This document shows positions 7,279 through 15,678 of a DNA stretch of 21,361 bases, in pieces. Within the stretch, counting starts at the first letter, position 1; each line of letters begins with the position of its first letter. The notes under the pieces were generated by a model. It had not been told where the DNA came from, did no database searches, and saw only the letters and a program-made list of their open reading frames with translations. This DNA is from an uncultured Collinsella sp. (lineage in GTDB: Bacteria; Actinomycetota; Coriobacteriia; Coriobacteriales; Coriobacteriaceae): positions 1-21,361 of the forward strand of contig UQZM01000040.1 in the NCBI GenBank assembly GCA_900545615.1, in the 5' to 3' direction. Both the position numbers and the translations under genes were made by a program.

Positions 7279-8652
7279 CTACTCGTCGCCATCGTGCGGA
7301 TCCACAGAGCCCGCACCCGACGCCGCCGGCTTCTCTGCCGAAGACTCGGAATCCTTCTTATCCGTTTCGGCCGGAGCGATCACGCGAATGAGCGAGATGC
7401 GCTGGCCACGCATCGACTGTACCTTGAACTTGTACCCTGCGACCTCAAACACCTCTCCGATGTCGGGCACCGAGTCGCAAAGCTCCAAAATCCAGCCGGC
7501 GATGGTCTCATAATCATCGCTTTCCTCGAGCGGCCAACCAAGCTCAATCGCGTCATCGCACGAAAAACGCCCATCGACGAGCCACTCGCGGCGCGAAAGG
7601 CGCGTGAGGTACTTGTTGTCGGGGTCGAACTCGTCCTCGATTTCGCCGACGATCTCCTCGACGATGTCCTCGATGGTGATGATGCCGGCCGTGCCGCCGT
7701 ACTCGTCCACGACGACCACGATCTGGTCGTGCGAGGTCTGCATCTCGGACAGCAGCGGCAGGATGTCCTTGGTATCGGGCACAAAGGTGGCATCGCGCAA
7801 ATAGCTGGCGATGAGCTGGTCGCCCTTGCCGTCGAGCGCGGGCTGGATCAGGTCCTTGATGTGCGCGATGCCCGCGACGTTGTCGGGATCCTCGTGATAC
7901 ACCGGGATGCGGCTGAAGCCGGTCTGGCGCATAGTGGACAGCACGTCGGCGACCGTCTCGTCGTCCTCGCACATGGTAGTGTCCACGCGCGGCACCATGA
8001 CCTCGCGAGCCACGGTGTCGCCCAGGTCGAAGATCTCGTGGATCATGCGCTTTTCTTCGTCGAGCAGGTCGTCCTGCTCCGAGACCATGTACTTGATCTC
8101 TTCCTCCGAGACGTTCTGGCGGTCGTCGGCGCTCTTGATGCGCAGGATGCGAGCCAGGCCGTCGGAGCAGGCACCGGTCAGCCACACGAGCGGGCGGGCG
8201 ATCTTTTGGAACACGGAGAGCGGTCCCACGACCTGCTTGGATACGCCCTCGGCGTTAGCGAGGCCGATGCGCTTGGGCACAAGCTCGCCGATCACGATGG
8301 ACACGAAGGCGACCGCGACGGTGATGATGACCGGCGCCAGGCCGCGCGCAATGGCGGAGAGCGGCGCGATGCCAAAGCTCATGAGCCAAGCGGCAAGCGG
8401 GTCGGACAGGCTCGTCGAGGCGACGGCGGACGAGGCGAAGCCCACGAGCGTGATGGCGACCTGGATGGTGGCCAACAGCTGATCGGAGTCGGCGGCGAGC
8501 TGGACGGCGCGCTCGGCGCGCTTATCGCCCTCCTCGGCATCGTGCTCCAACACGGCGCGCTTAGCCGTGGTGAGGGCCATCTCGGACATAGAGAAGTAGC
8601 CGTTGATAAGCGTCAGGACGAGCGTGGTAATAAGGGAGATGGTTATGTCCAT
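7279..8652 (-). CDS. CNNM/CorC-type (HlyC/CorC, UPF0053) membrane protein with CBS pair
   Basis: A 457-aa membrane protein. Residues about 1-175 form the DUF21/CNNM membrane domain, starting with the typical INGYFSMSEMAL helix. Residues about 200-325 are a CBS pair containing VMVPRVD and VVDEYGGTAGIITIEDIVEEIVGEI, diagnostic for this family. Residues about 345-425 are the CorC/HlyC C-terminal domain, followed by a charged tail. Family members are implicated in Mg2+ (and Co2+) efflux; hemolysin is a legacy name. The only GGAGG sits 15 bases from the ATG and could pair with CTCC next to the start, so initiation may be weak or controlled. The gene precedes the CphA-N-like gene and probably shares a transcript with it. 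Confidence 0.9.
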   Translation of the reverse strand: MDITISLITTLVLTLINGYFSMSEMALTTAKRAVLEHDAEEGDKRAERAVQLAADSDQLLATIQVAITLVGFASSAVASTSLSDPLAAWLMSFGIAPLSAIARGLAPVIITVAVAFVSIVIGELVPKRIGLANAEGVSKQVVGPLSVFQKIARPLVWLTGACSDGLARILRIKSADDRQNVSEEEIKYMVSEQDDLLDEEKRMIHEIFDLGDTVAREVMVPRVDTTMCEDDETVADVLSTMRQTGFSRIPVYHEDPDNVAGIAHIKDLIQPALDGKGDQLIASYLRDATFVPDTKDILPLLSEMQTSHDQIVVVVDEYGGTAGIITIEDIVEEIVGEIEDEFDPDNKYLTRLSRREWLVDGRFSCDDAIELGWPLEESDDYETIAGWILELCDSVPDIGEVFEVAGYKFKVQSMRGQRISLIRVIAPAETDKKDSESSAEKPAASGAGSVDPHDGDE

Positions 8653-8759
8653 CGGGAGTTTCTCGAACCTCCAAGATTCGGGACGTTAGGTTAAAACGTT
8701 GATCGCGGATACGGCAATTGCGCCGGTCGCCCGCGCGAGCGGGGCCGTGGGCGCGGTCG

Positions 8760-9443
8760 CTAGATTACGAAGAGGATCACCGCCATGAACTGGAAGATAC
8801 TGCCGGCGAGCACCCACAGGTGGAACACGCTGTGCAGGTAGCGCACGTTTTTGGCGATATAGAACGGCACGCCCACGGTGTAGCACACGCCGCCGACGGC
8901 GAGCAGGGCAAGCGCGACGGGGTTCAGCAGCGCCACGAGCTCGGGCAGTTTAAAGACGACAAGCCAGCCCATCAGCAGGTAGACCAAGCCGCTTACCCAG
9001 TGCGGCTGACGCTCGCGCAAAAAGCACTCGAGCGCGATGCCGATGATGGCGATGGCCCACACGGCAAAGAACAGCATAGGGCCGCCGTCGTTTGCGAGCG
9101 TGATGAGGCAAAACGGCGTATAGCTGCCGGCTATGAGTAGGTAGATGCAGCTGTGGTCGATGATGCGAAACACGCGCTTGGCGCGCGCGGGCTGAATCGC
9201 GTGATAGAGCGTGGAGGCAAGGTATTCGAGGATGATACTGACGCCATAGACAATTGCCGCAGCCATGTGGGCCGGGCCTCCGCCGCGCAGAGCAGCGAAT
9301 ACGATCAGGAGCACCAGGCCCGCGATACCCAGCAGGCAGCCGACACCATGGGTGACGGAGTTCATGATCTCCTCGCCCACCGTGTAGTGTGGAACGGCCG
9401 CGGTCTTGGGTCGCGGCTTAGAACTGTCGCTCGAATCGGACAT
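8760..9443 (-). CDS. hemolysin III / PAQR family membrane protein
   Basis: A 227-aa protein with seven predicted membrane helices. It has PAQR hallmarks: TVGEEIMNSVTHGVG near the N-terminus, EYLASTLYHA and IDHSCIYLLIAGSYTPF centrally, and HSVFHLWVLAGS near the C-terminus, supplying the conserved His residues. Bacterial members (YqfA/hly-III) affect membrane properties and their chemistry is debated; ceramidase-like metal hydrolase activity has been proposed for the superfamily. The ATG at 9443 was chosen because GGAGG is 11 bases upstream, whereas the ATG at 9461 directly abuts that GGAGG. The 107-bp gap to the CorC-like gene has only a short GC hairpin (8730-8743) without a T-run. Confidence 0.88.
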   Translation of the reverse strand: MSDSSDSSKPRPKTAAVPHYTVGEEIMNSVTHGVGCLLGIAGLVLLIVFAALRGGGPAHMAAAIVYGVSIILEYLASTLYHAIQPARAKRVFRIIDHSCIYLLIAGSYTPFCLITLANDGGPMLFFAVWAIAIIGIALECFLRERQPHWVSGLVYLLMGWLVVFKLPELVALLNPVALALLAVGGVCYTVGVPFYIAKNVRYLHSVFHLWVLAGSIFQFMAVILFVI

Positions 9444-9478
9444 GCCGGTTACATCCTCCAACGTAAAGAGTTCTCAAC

Positions 9479-9516
9479 ACTATATCAAAGCGTCTAGGTA
9501 CGTGCGAAATTTGCAC
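9479..9516 (-). promoter_or_regulatory. promoter of the hemolysin III gene with overlapping near-palindrome
   Basis: On the minus strand TTCGCA (9503-9508) and TATAGT (9479-9484) are separated by 18 bp. A 15-bp near-palindrome, GTGCGAAATTTGCAC (9502-9516), overlaps the -35 and could be an operator. The transcript would start about 30 bases before the ribosome binding site. Confidence 0.45.
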
Positions 9517-9549
9517 CATACGTGACCCTTTGTTTACCCATTCTTTGCC

Positions 9550-9612
9550 TGTTGACGCATCAACGGCGAACGTCCATAATGCGCTTGCATTAAATGTTGA
9601 TGTATTAACATC
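9550..9612 (+). promoter_or_regulatory. sigma70-type promoter of the alpha/beta hydrolase with twin operator-like sites
   Basis: TTGACG (9552-9557) and CATAAT (9575-9580) are spaced 17 bp, a near-consensus promoter. Two related near-palindromes lie here: TGTTGACGCATCAAC (9550-9564), covering the -35, and TGTTGATGTATTAAC (9595-9609), downstream of the expected start site. They agree at 12 of 15 positions and all three differences are C/T, suggesting one regulator binding twice, 45 bp apart. Confidence 0.6.
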
Positions 9613-9629
9613 TTATAGGAGAATACCGC

Positions 9630-10595
9630 ATGGCTCAAAACGCACGTTCCCATCGAAAGCTCAAGATAGCCGGCATCGTTGCACTGGTGGTTGTCGTTGC
9701 GCTGCTCGGATTTGCCGGCAACTTTCTGTTTGACTTCGCGCTGAATCCCCGCGCGCCATACACCATGAAGATGATGCAGGATAGCAAGAACGACAAAGAA
9801 GGTGAGCAGCCGGATGCCGAGGATACCGAGGCGCGGGCATGGTTTAAAGAGAACCGCAAGAGCAGCAACCTCACCGCGGACGACGGGACCGAGCTTGCCG
9901 CCTGGTATTTTGCTGCGTCGGAGAGCACGCACGACTACGCCGTCTGCCTGCATGGATATACCAACGAGCCCATCGGTATGGCCCGATACGCCAAACGCTT
10001 CCACGACCGTGGCATGAACGTACTCGCACCCGCCGCCCGCGCCCACGAGCGCTCCGGCGGCGACTATATCGGCATGGGCTGGCCCGAGCGCCTCGACATC
10101 GTCGCATGGATCGAGCGAATCGTTCAGGCTGACCCCAAGGCGCGCATCCTGGTCTTTGGCGAATCCATGGGTGCGGCAACCGCCATGAACGTCGCGGGGG
10201 AATCTCTACCCGCAAACGTGAAATGCATTATCGAGGACTGCGGCTATACGAGTGTTTGGGACGAGTTTTCTCTGCAGCTCAAGGACGTGTTCGGCCTGCC
10301 CAGCTTTCCCTTGCTCGATATAGCAAACTTGGTGTGCAACGTGCGCGCGGGCTACGACTTTCATAAGGCGAGCAGCGTGGAGCAACTCAAACACGCGACG
10401 GTTCCCATGCTGTTTATCCACGGCGACCAGGACACCTTTGTACCGTACGACATGCTCGACCAAAACTACGACGCGTGCGCCAGCAAGGTCAAGCAGAAGC
10501 TCACCATCCATGGCGCCACCCACGCCAAGAGTGCGCAAGTTGACCCCGAGCTCTACTGGAACACGGTCGATGACTTCCTCGACGAGTATTTTTAG
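9630..10595 (+). CDS. membrane-anchored alpha/beta hydrolase
   Basis: A 321-aa protein with an N-terminal membrane anchor (about 11-33) placing the catalytic domain outside the membrane. The alpha/beta hydrolase fold is shown by the oxyanion-region motif LHGYTNE (107-113), the nucleophile elbow GESMG (S179), the acid HGDQDTFVP (D268) and the catalytic histidine in HGATHAKS (H298). The substrate is unknown; esterase or peptidase-type activity on envelope or exogenous substrates is plausible, similar to Bacillus YqkD-like proteins. AGGAG lies eight bases before the ATG. The gene stands alone on its strand, divergent from the hemolysin III gene and convergent with the DUF362 gene. Confidence 0.88.
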   Translation: MAQNARSHRKLKIAGIVALVVVVALLGFAGNFLFDFALNPRAPYTMKMMQDSKNDKEGEQPDAEDTEARAWFKENRKSSNLTADDGTELAAWYFAASESTHDYAVCLHGYTNEPIGMARYAKRFHDRGMNVLAPAARAHERSGGDYIGMGWPERLDIVAWIERIVQADPKARILVFGESMGAATAMNVAGESLPANVKCIIEDCGYTSVWDEFSLQLKDVFGLPSFPLLDIANLVCNVRAGYDFHKASSVEQLKHATVPMLFIHGDQDTFVPYDMLDQNYDACASKVKQKLTIHGATHAKSAQVDPELYWNTVDDFLDEYF

Positions 10596-10632
10596 GCAAA
10601 TAGCACGGTGTACTGATTTATCTGACCTCCTT

Positions 10633-10764
10633 TTTTCGGAAGTGCGGGGAAAATCTTGGAAACCCCGACCAGACCGCAGTTTTATCAACGATTTATCAGG
10701 GGTTTTGTTGCCAAAAAACGGTTTGTGGTCGGCGGTATTCGATTTTTCACCGCACTTCCGAAAA
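10633..10764. repeat. 132-bp long palindromic element (MITE-like or structured RNA)
   Basis: The outer arms (10633-10655 and 10741-10764) share a 15-bp perfect start, TTTTCGGAAGTGCGG, followed by a near match. Inner arms CCGACCAGACCG (10665-10676) and 10719-10732 pair around the same centre (10698.5), and CAAC/GTTG (10686, 10707) continues the stem, leaving a loop of about 17 nt. No open reading frame is present. The right end overlaps the terminator by four bases. Confidence 0.75.
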
Positions 10765-10799
10765 GCCGCCCGTGGGCGCTGTGCTCACGGGCGGCTTTT
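10761..10799. terminator. bidirectional Rho-independent terminator
   Basis: A 14-bp perfect stem (10761-10774 with 10786-10799), AAAAGCCGCCCGTG with its complement, has an 11-nt loop. A-run and T-run ends let it work on both strands. It serves the converging hydrolase (plus) and DUF362 (minus) genes. Confidence 0.9.
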
Positions 10800-10846
10800 G
10801 CTAACGTTGCGCTACAAAGGCGCTTGATATGTCCAATAGATAGGCG

Positions 10847-12052
10847 CTATTTGACCTCGATGAGCTCATACTCGCTCGTGCCCAGGCCGATCTTCTCGGC
10901 ATGCGCGATGCACGCGCGCCAATCGGTGTCGGGATGCGTGATGCAGAAGGGATCCTTGGCCTGCTCGCCCTCCAGATGCTCGTGGTTGTGCTCCATCTTG
11001 GCCGCGCTGTCGGTGAGCTCGGTGTTGGGCAGCGGCTCGGACGCCATGACGGCGTCGGCGCAGGCCTGGTCAATGGCGACCGGGTCGAAGCTCGCGAACA
11101 TGCCGATATCGTTGACGATGGGCGTGTCGTTTTCGGGATGACAGTCGCAGTTGGGGCTGATGTCCATGGCGAGCGAGATGTGGAAGCTCGGGCGGCCGTC
11201 GACGACGGCCTTGGTGTACTCGGCGATCTTGCAGTTGAGCACGTCGGCCGCGGCGTCATAGCCGGGCTTGATGCAGTCCTGGTTGCATGCCGCAATGCAG
11301 CGGCCGCAGCCCACGCAGCGATCGTGGTCGATGGCAGCGACGTGGACCGTGCGGGTGTTGCCGTTGGCAAGCTCGCGCTCGCGGGTGTCGTCGAACGAGA
11401 TAGCGTTGTGTGCGCAGATCTTTTCGCAGGCACGGCAGCCAACGCAGTGCTCGGTCGAGACGTTCGGCTTGCCGGCGGCATGCTGCTCCATCTTGCCGGC
11501 ACGGCTGCCGCCTCCCATGCCCAGGTTCTTCATGGCGCCGCCAAAACCGGCCTGCTCATGGCCCTTAAAGTGGGTGAGGCTGATCACGATATCGGCGTCC
11601 ATGAGCGCCTGACCAATCTTGGCCTCGTGTACGTACTCGCCGCCCTCGACCGGGACGAGCGCCTCGTCGGTGCCCTTAAGGCCGTCGGCGATGATGATCT
11701 GGCAGCCCGTGGCATACGGGGTAAAGCCGTTCTGATAGGCGGTATCGATGTGCTCGAGCGCGTTTTTGCGGCTACCGACGTAGAGCGTGTTGCAGTCGGT
11801 GAGGAAGGGCTTGCCGCCCAGTTCCTTCACGACATCCGCGACGGCGCGGGCGTAGTTGGGGCGCAAAAAGCTCAGGTTGCCCAGCTCGCCAAAGTGAATC
11901 TTGATGGCGACGAACTTGTTCTCAAAGTCGATCTGCTCAATTCCGGCGTGACGGATGAGGCGCTTGAGCTTGTCGAGCTGGCTCTCGCGAGCATGCGTGC
12001 GCAGGTTGGTGAAGTACACCTTAGCGGGTGCTGCGGGTGCAGTTGCGGTCAT
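10847..12052 (-). CDS. DUF362 domain protein with two 4Fe-4S ferredoxin motifs
   Basis: A 401-aa cytoplasmic protein. The DUF362 domain (about 10-195 and again about 260-350) surrounds a ferredoxin insert with two cluster motifs: C203-x2-C206-x2-C209-x3-C213 and C246-x2-C249-x2-C252-x3-C256. The Gly-rich stretch GFGGAMKNLGMGGGSRAGK (169-187) is typical of the family. Such proteins are common in anaerobes and probably transfer electrons or mature a redox partner; the substrate is not known. The ATG at 12052 is preceded by GAGGGG. It is monocistronic with its own promoter and terminator. Confidence 0.88.
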   Translation of the reverse strand: MTATAPAAPAKVYFTNLRTHARESQLDKLKRLIRHAGIEQIDFENKFVAIKIHFGELGNLSFLRPNYARAVADVVKELGGKPFLTDCNTLYVGSRKNALEHIDTAYQNGFTPYATGCQIIIADGLKGTDEALVPVEGGEYVHEAKIGQALMDADIVISLTHFKGHEQAGFGGAMKNLGMGGGSRAGKMEQHAAGKPNVSTEHCVGCRACEKICAHNAISFDDTRERELANGNTRTVHVAAIDHDRCVGCGRCIAACNQDCIKPGYDAAADVLNCKIAEYTKAVVDGRPSFHISLAMDISPNCDCHPENDTPIVNDIGMFASFDPVAIDQACADAVMASEPLPNTELTDSAAKMEHNHEHLEGEQAKDPFCITHPDTDWRACIAHAEKIGLGTSEYELIEVK

Positions 12053-12095
12053 AGATCTATCCCCTCGGTCTATATGGCGTTACAGACATAAGAGG

Positions 12096-12126
12096 ATGGT
12101 ACCAGTTAAAGCAGAGTTAAAGTCAA
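12096..12126 (-). promoter_or_regulatory. DUF362 promoter with 19-bp spacer and 11-bp-phased direct repeats
   Basis: On the minus strand TTGACT (12121-12126) and TACCAT (12096-12101) are 19 bp apart, a spacing typical of MerR-type activated promoters. The spacer region contains two copies of CTTTAACT (12104-12111 and 12115-12122) repeated at exactly 11 bp, as for OmpR/PhoB-type sites. Either regulator class would fit. Confidence 0.5.
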
Positions 12127-12139
12127 GCGCGACACCTTG

Positions 12140-12158
12140 TCATTGGGGACGTTCTTAA
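12140..12158 (+). repeat. copy of 19-bp intergenic repeat TCATTGGGGACGTTCTTAA
   Basis: Identical to 15648-15666 and an 18/19 match to the inverted copy at 3642-3660. It ends three bases from the stop codon of the FtsX permease gene. Confidence 0.7.
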
Positions 12159-12161
12159 CGA

Positions 12162-14828
12162 CTACTCTTGGACTTTGAGGGCTTCGGCCAGACTGACGCG
12201 CTTGATGGAGCGCGTGTGCAGCAGCGCCACGACCAGGTAGGTCGCAAAGCCAATGCCGACGCATGCAGCCATGGACCAAGCGGGCACGTAGATCTCGATA
12301 TTGCCGTTGTAGGCGAGCAGCATCGAGCGGAAGATGGCCGTGAGCGAGCCAATAATGACCGGCAGGCTCAACACGAGCGACGCCGCCACGCACAGCGTAA
12401 TCGAGCGGATGTACAGATGCGAGATCTCGCTATCGCGATAGCCAAAGACTTTCATGTAGCTAATCGAACGGGCGCTGTGGTCGATCACAGCCTTGGTCAG
12501 CAGGTACATAAACAGCAGGAAGATAAACACCGCGAGCCCAACCATCATGCCGATCATTTTGCTCATCATGCCTATAAACTGGTCGCCCACGGCGCGCATG
12601 TCGTCGGGCGTGGTGTCGCCGGCAAAGTAGCGCGCATCGAGGTCGAGCTTCTCGTCGCTCACATAGCCGTTAAAGTAGGCGGCGTCGTTGTCGAACAGCT
12701 CGTTAAAGTCGTCGATGCTCATGTAGATATTCATGTCCGACTTGGAGCCCCAGACACAGTCCTTGCCCGCGTACTCAAAGGAATAATGCTCGTCCTCGTA
12801 CTTGTCGCTGAGCGTGACCTTCTGGCCCTCGCTCCAGCCAAACTTGTCGAGCAAGCCGCCGCCAAAGACGACGTGTCCGTCGCCGACGTCCAGCCCTTTC
12901 CAGTAGCGCGAGTTGGGCGAGATGCCGTAGATGGAAATCGTCTCCTGCCCATTTCCGTCGCCGCGGTCGTATTGCAGCTGGTAGACGGCGTATTTCTCGG
13001 GCTGTGCGATTGCGCCCACGCCGTTGTCGGTCGTATTGATCGGGTGGATATCGTCGTTGTCAGTGTCGATCTTAGAGGCCTTGTCAATCAGGTCGATGGC
13101 CTCATCGCGGTCGCAGCCGAGGGCATCGGCAAGGTCATCGAGGCGCGCGTAGAGCGCATCCTTCTTGTCCTGGACCTTGGCGAGCGCGTCCTGCGCCGCG
13201 GCCAGGCTCTCGGCAGACGGAGATGCGGTCGCGGCATCGGCTGCCGTCTGCGCCGCATTGGCCGCGTCGTCAAGCTCGTCATCGGCATCCTGGGCGGCAG
13301 AAAGCAGCGCGCAGTCAACCGACTGCAAGCGCTCGAGTGCCGACCACTGCTCGCGCTCCTCGGCGGTGCCCTCGAGCTCCAGCGGCGCCTTGAGCGTGTA
13401 CTGGTGCTCGGCGACCAGACTCGTCTCGAGATTGTCCGCATAGTGCGTCATCGTGGGCAGAATCGCCAGGCCAAAGAGCAGCAGCAGCGACGCAAACGCA
13501 ATGCCCACGAAGAGCGTGGCGAAGTTGCCCAGATTGCGCAGGAAGATACGCAGGCGGAAGCGGGAAACAAAACCCATGCGCTCTGGCAGTTGCATACCAC
13601 GCTTGGTACCCGACTTGCCGCTCGCTTCGTGACGAAGAAACCGCAACGGCGTCTTTCCCATTTTGCGAAGCAGACCCACCAGCGTGATAAGGATGAGCGC
13701 GGCGGCGGGAACCACGGCGCACTTCACAAAGATATCCCAGCTCCAGTACACCTGGAAGGGCGGCAGGCTGTACGAACCGTAATAGAGGCTGCGCATGGGC
13801 TCGGTAAAGAACACAACGCCGAGCGCAGTGCCCAAAAGCGCCGCGACCACGCCCACGATGGCGGGAAGCGCAAGGTAGTGCAGCACGATCTCGCGTCGAC
13901 GATAGCCGCTGGCGAGCAGCGTGCCGATGATGGCGCTTTCCTCCTCGATGGTGGCGTCGGTAAGGACCACAAAGACAAACGCCATGATCACGATGATAAT
14001 GTCGAGCAGCGTCATCCACATCATGGAGTCGCCGTCTACGTCGTCGCGCGCGTAGCCAATGCCCTGGTTGGAATCGGCGTCGATGAGGTCATCCACACGC
14101 GCATCGGCATCGGTGAGCGCCTCTACCATATCCTGCTCGGCATCGGTGCGGTCCGCGGTGGAGAGATCGCGATCGGCAAAGGTGAAGGAGTAGGTGTAGG
14201 CGGGTGCGCCGCCGGCGTCCTCGAGCGCGGCAAAGCCGGCGTCGGTGACCTCGGCCACGCCGTACGTGATGGTGTTCACCGTAAAGTCCGAATTGTTGAG
14301 GAACAGCGCCTGGCTATCGGGCTGGGTCATGATGCCGCAGATGGTGTAGGTGCGGCCCTCGAGCTCGACTTTATCGCCCACGGCGAGGTCGTTGTTGGTG
14401 GCAAAGACACGGTCGATTGCCACCTCACCGTCCGTCTTGGGCTCCTTGCCCTCACAGTAGGACGCGATATCGACCTTGGTGCGGTGCGCATAGGTGCGCA
14501 GCGTGCGCTTGGTGCCGTCGTCGCCGGACGCCTTTTTGATGATGGCGTCGATGGAGAAATTCATGTAGAGCGTGACGCCGCCGACGTCACTGGCGGCATC
14601 CTCGGCAGCCTTGAGTTGATCGTCGGTAGCCTCAAAGGAGGTGGTCACACGACCGTCCTCGATCGTGTACGCATCGCGCATGTCGTCGATAAGGCAACCG
14701 ATGGAATGCGCCGCGAGCAAAAAGCCCGAGGTAAGGGCGATGCTTCCGCACATAAGCAAAAAGATGCCCAGGTACTTGCCGATATTGCGGCGCAGCTCGC
14801 GCGGGAGACGTTTTGCGAGAGGTGTCAT
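12162..14828 (-). CDS. large FtsX-family ABC transporter permease
   Basis: An 888-aa inner-membrane permease with two FtsX units. There is a first helix at about 18-42, an extracytoplasmic domain (about 45-265), a first FtsX helix set (about 270-390), a second anchoring helix (about 432-460), a second extracytoplasmic domain and C-terminal FtsX helices (about 745-875). The second external region begins with an Ala/Asp-rich helical, probably coiled-coil stretch (about 490-590). This resembles lipoprotein/peptide-type mechanotransmission permeases more than small MacB proteins. The ATG at 14828 follows the ATPase stop by eight bases, with GGTAGGCGG overlapping that stop. A TTG at 14843 is possible but lacks a ribosome site. 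Together with the adjacent ATPase it forms one transporter; the substrate is unknown. Confidence 0.88.
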   Translation of the reverse strand: MTPLAKRLPRELRRNIGKYLGIFLLMCGSIALTSGFLLAAHSIGCLIDDMRDAYTIEDGRVTTSFEATDDQLKAAEDAASDVGGVTLYMNFSIDAIIKKASGDDGTKRTLRTYAHRTKVDIASYCEGKEPKTDGEVAIDRVFATNNDLAVGDKVELEGRTYTICGIMTQPDSQALFLNNSDFTVNTITYGVAEVTDAGFAALEDAGGAPAYTYSFTFADRDLSTADRTDAEQDMVEALTDADARVDDLIDADSNQGIGYARDDVDGDSMMWMTLLDIIIVIMAFVFVVLTDATIEEESAIIGTLLASGYRRREIVLHYLALPAIVGVVAALLGTALGVVFFTEPMRSLYYGSYSLPPFQVYWSWDIFVKCAVVPAAALILITLVGLLRKMGKTPLRFLRHEASGKSGTKRGMQLPERMGFVSRFRLRIFLRNLGNFATLFVGIAFASLLLLFGLAILPTMTHYADNLETSLVAEHQYTLKAPLELEGTAEEREQWSALERLQSVDCALLSAAQDADDELDDAANAAQTAADAATASPSAESLAAAQDALAKVQDKKDALYARLDDLADALGCDRDEAIDLIDKASKIDTDNDDIHPINTTDNGVGAIAQPEKYAVYQLQYDRGDGNGQETISIYGISPNSRYWKGLDVGDGHVVFGGGLLDKFGWSEGQKVTLSDKYEDEHYSFEYAGKDCVWGSKSDMNIYMSIDDFNELFDNDAAYFNGYVSDEKLDLDARYFAGDTTPDDMRAVGDQFIGMMSKMIGMMVGLAVFIFLLFMYLLTKAVIDHSARSISYMKVFGYRDSEISHLYIRSITLCVAASLVLSLPVIIGSLTAIFRSMLLAYNGNIEIYVPAWSMAACVGIGFATYLVVALLHTRSIKRVSLAEALKVQE

Positions 14829-14836
14829 GGCGCCGC

Positions 14837-15550
<714 letters not shown>

Positions 15551-15573
15551 GGTATCCCCCATTGTTAGCCTCG

Positions 15574-15597
15574 TACTACTTTATGAACGTAATAGTA
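15574..15597 (-). promoter_or_regulatory. 24-bp dyad upstream of the MacB-like ABC operon, candidate operator
   Basis: TACTACT (15574-15580) and AATAGTA (15591-15597) form an inverted repeat with 6 of 7 matches and a 10-bp centre, located 24-47 bases upstream of the start codon. Size and AT-rich arms are like TetR-family operators. No clear -35/-10 pair is visible, and no regulator gene is adjacent. Confidence 0.4.
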
Positions 15598-15647
15598 AAC
15601 CTTGGCGAACTATTTTTGAGCGAGGCCTGGGATTTATTTCAGACTAG

Positions 15648-15666
15648 TCATTGGGGACGTTCTTAA
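15648..15666 (+). repeat. copy of 19-bp intergenic repeat TCATTGGGGACGTTCTTAA
   Basis: Identical to 12140-12158. It lies 12 bases from the stop codon of the ABC-2 permease gene at 15679. Confidence 0.7.
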
Positions 15667-15678
15667 ATGGCTAGGTGG

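Noticed and set aside
8730..8743. Terminator between the hemolysin III and CorC-like genes
   Set aside because: The stem is only five base pairs with no T-run after it on the minus strand.
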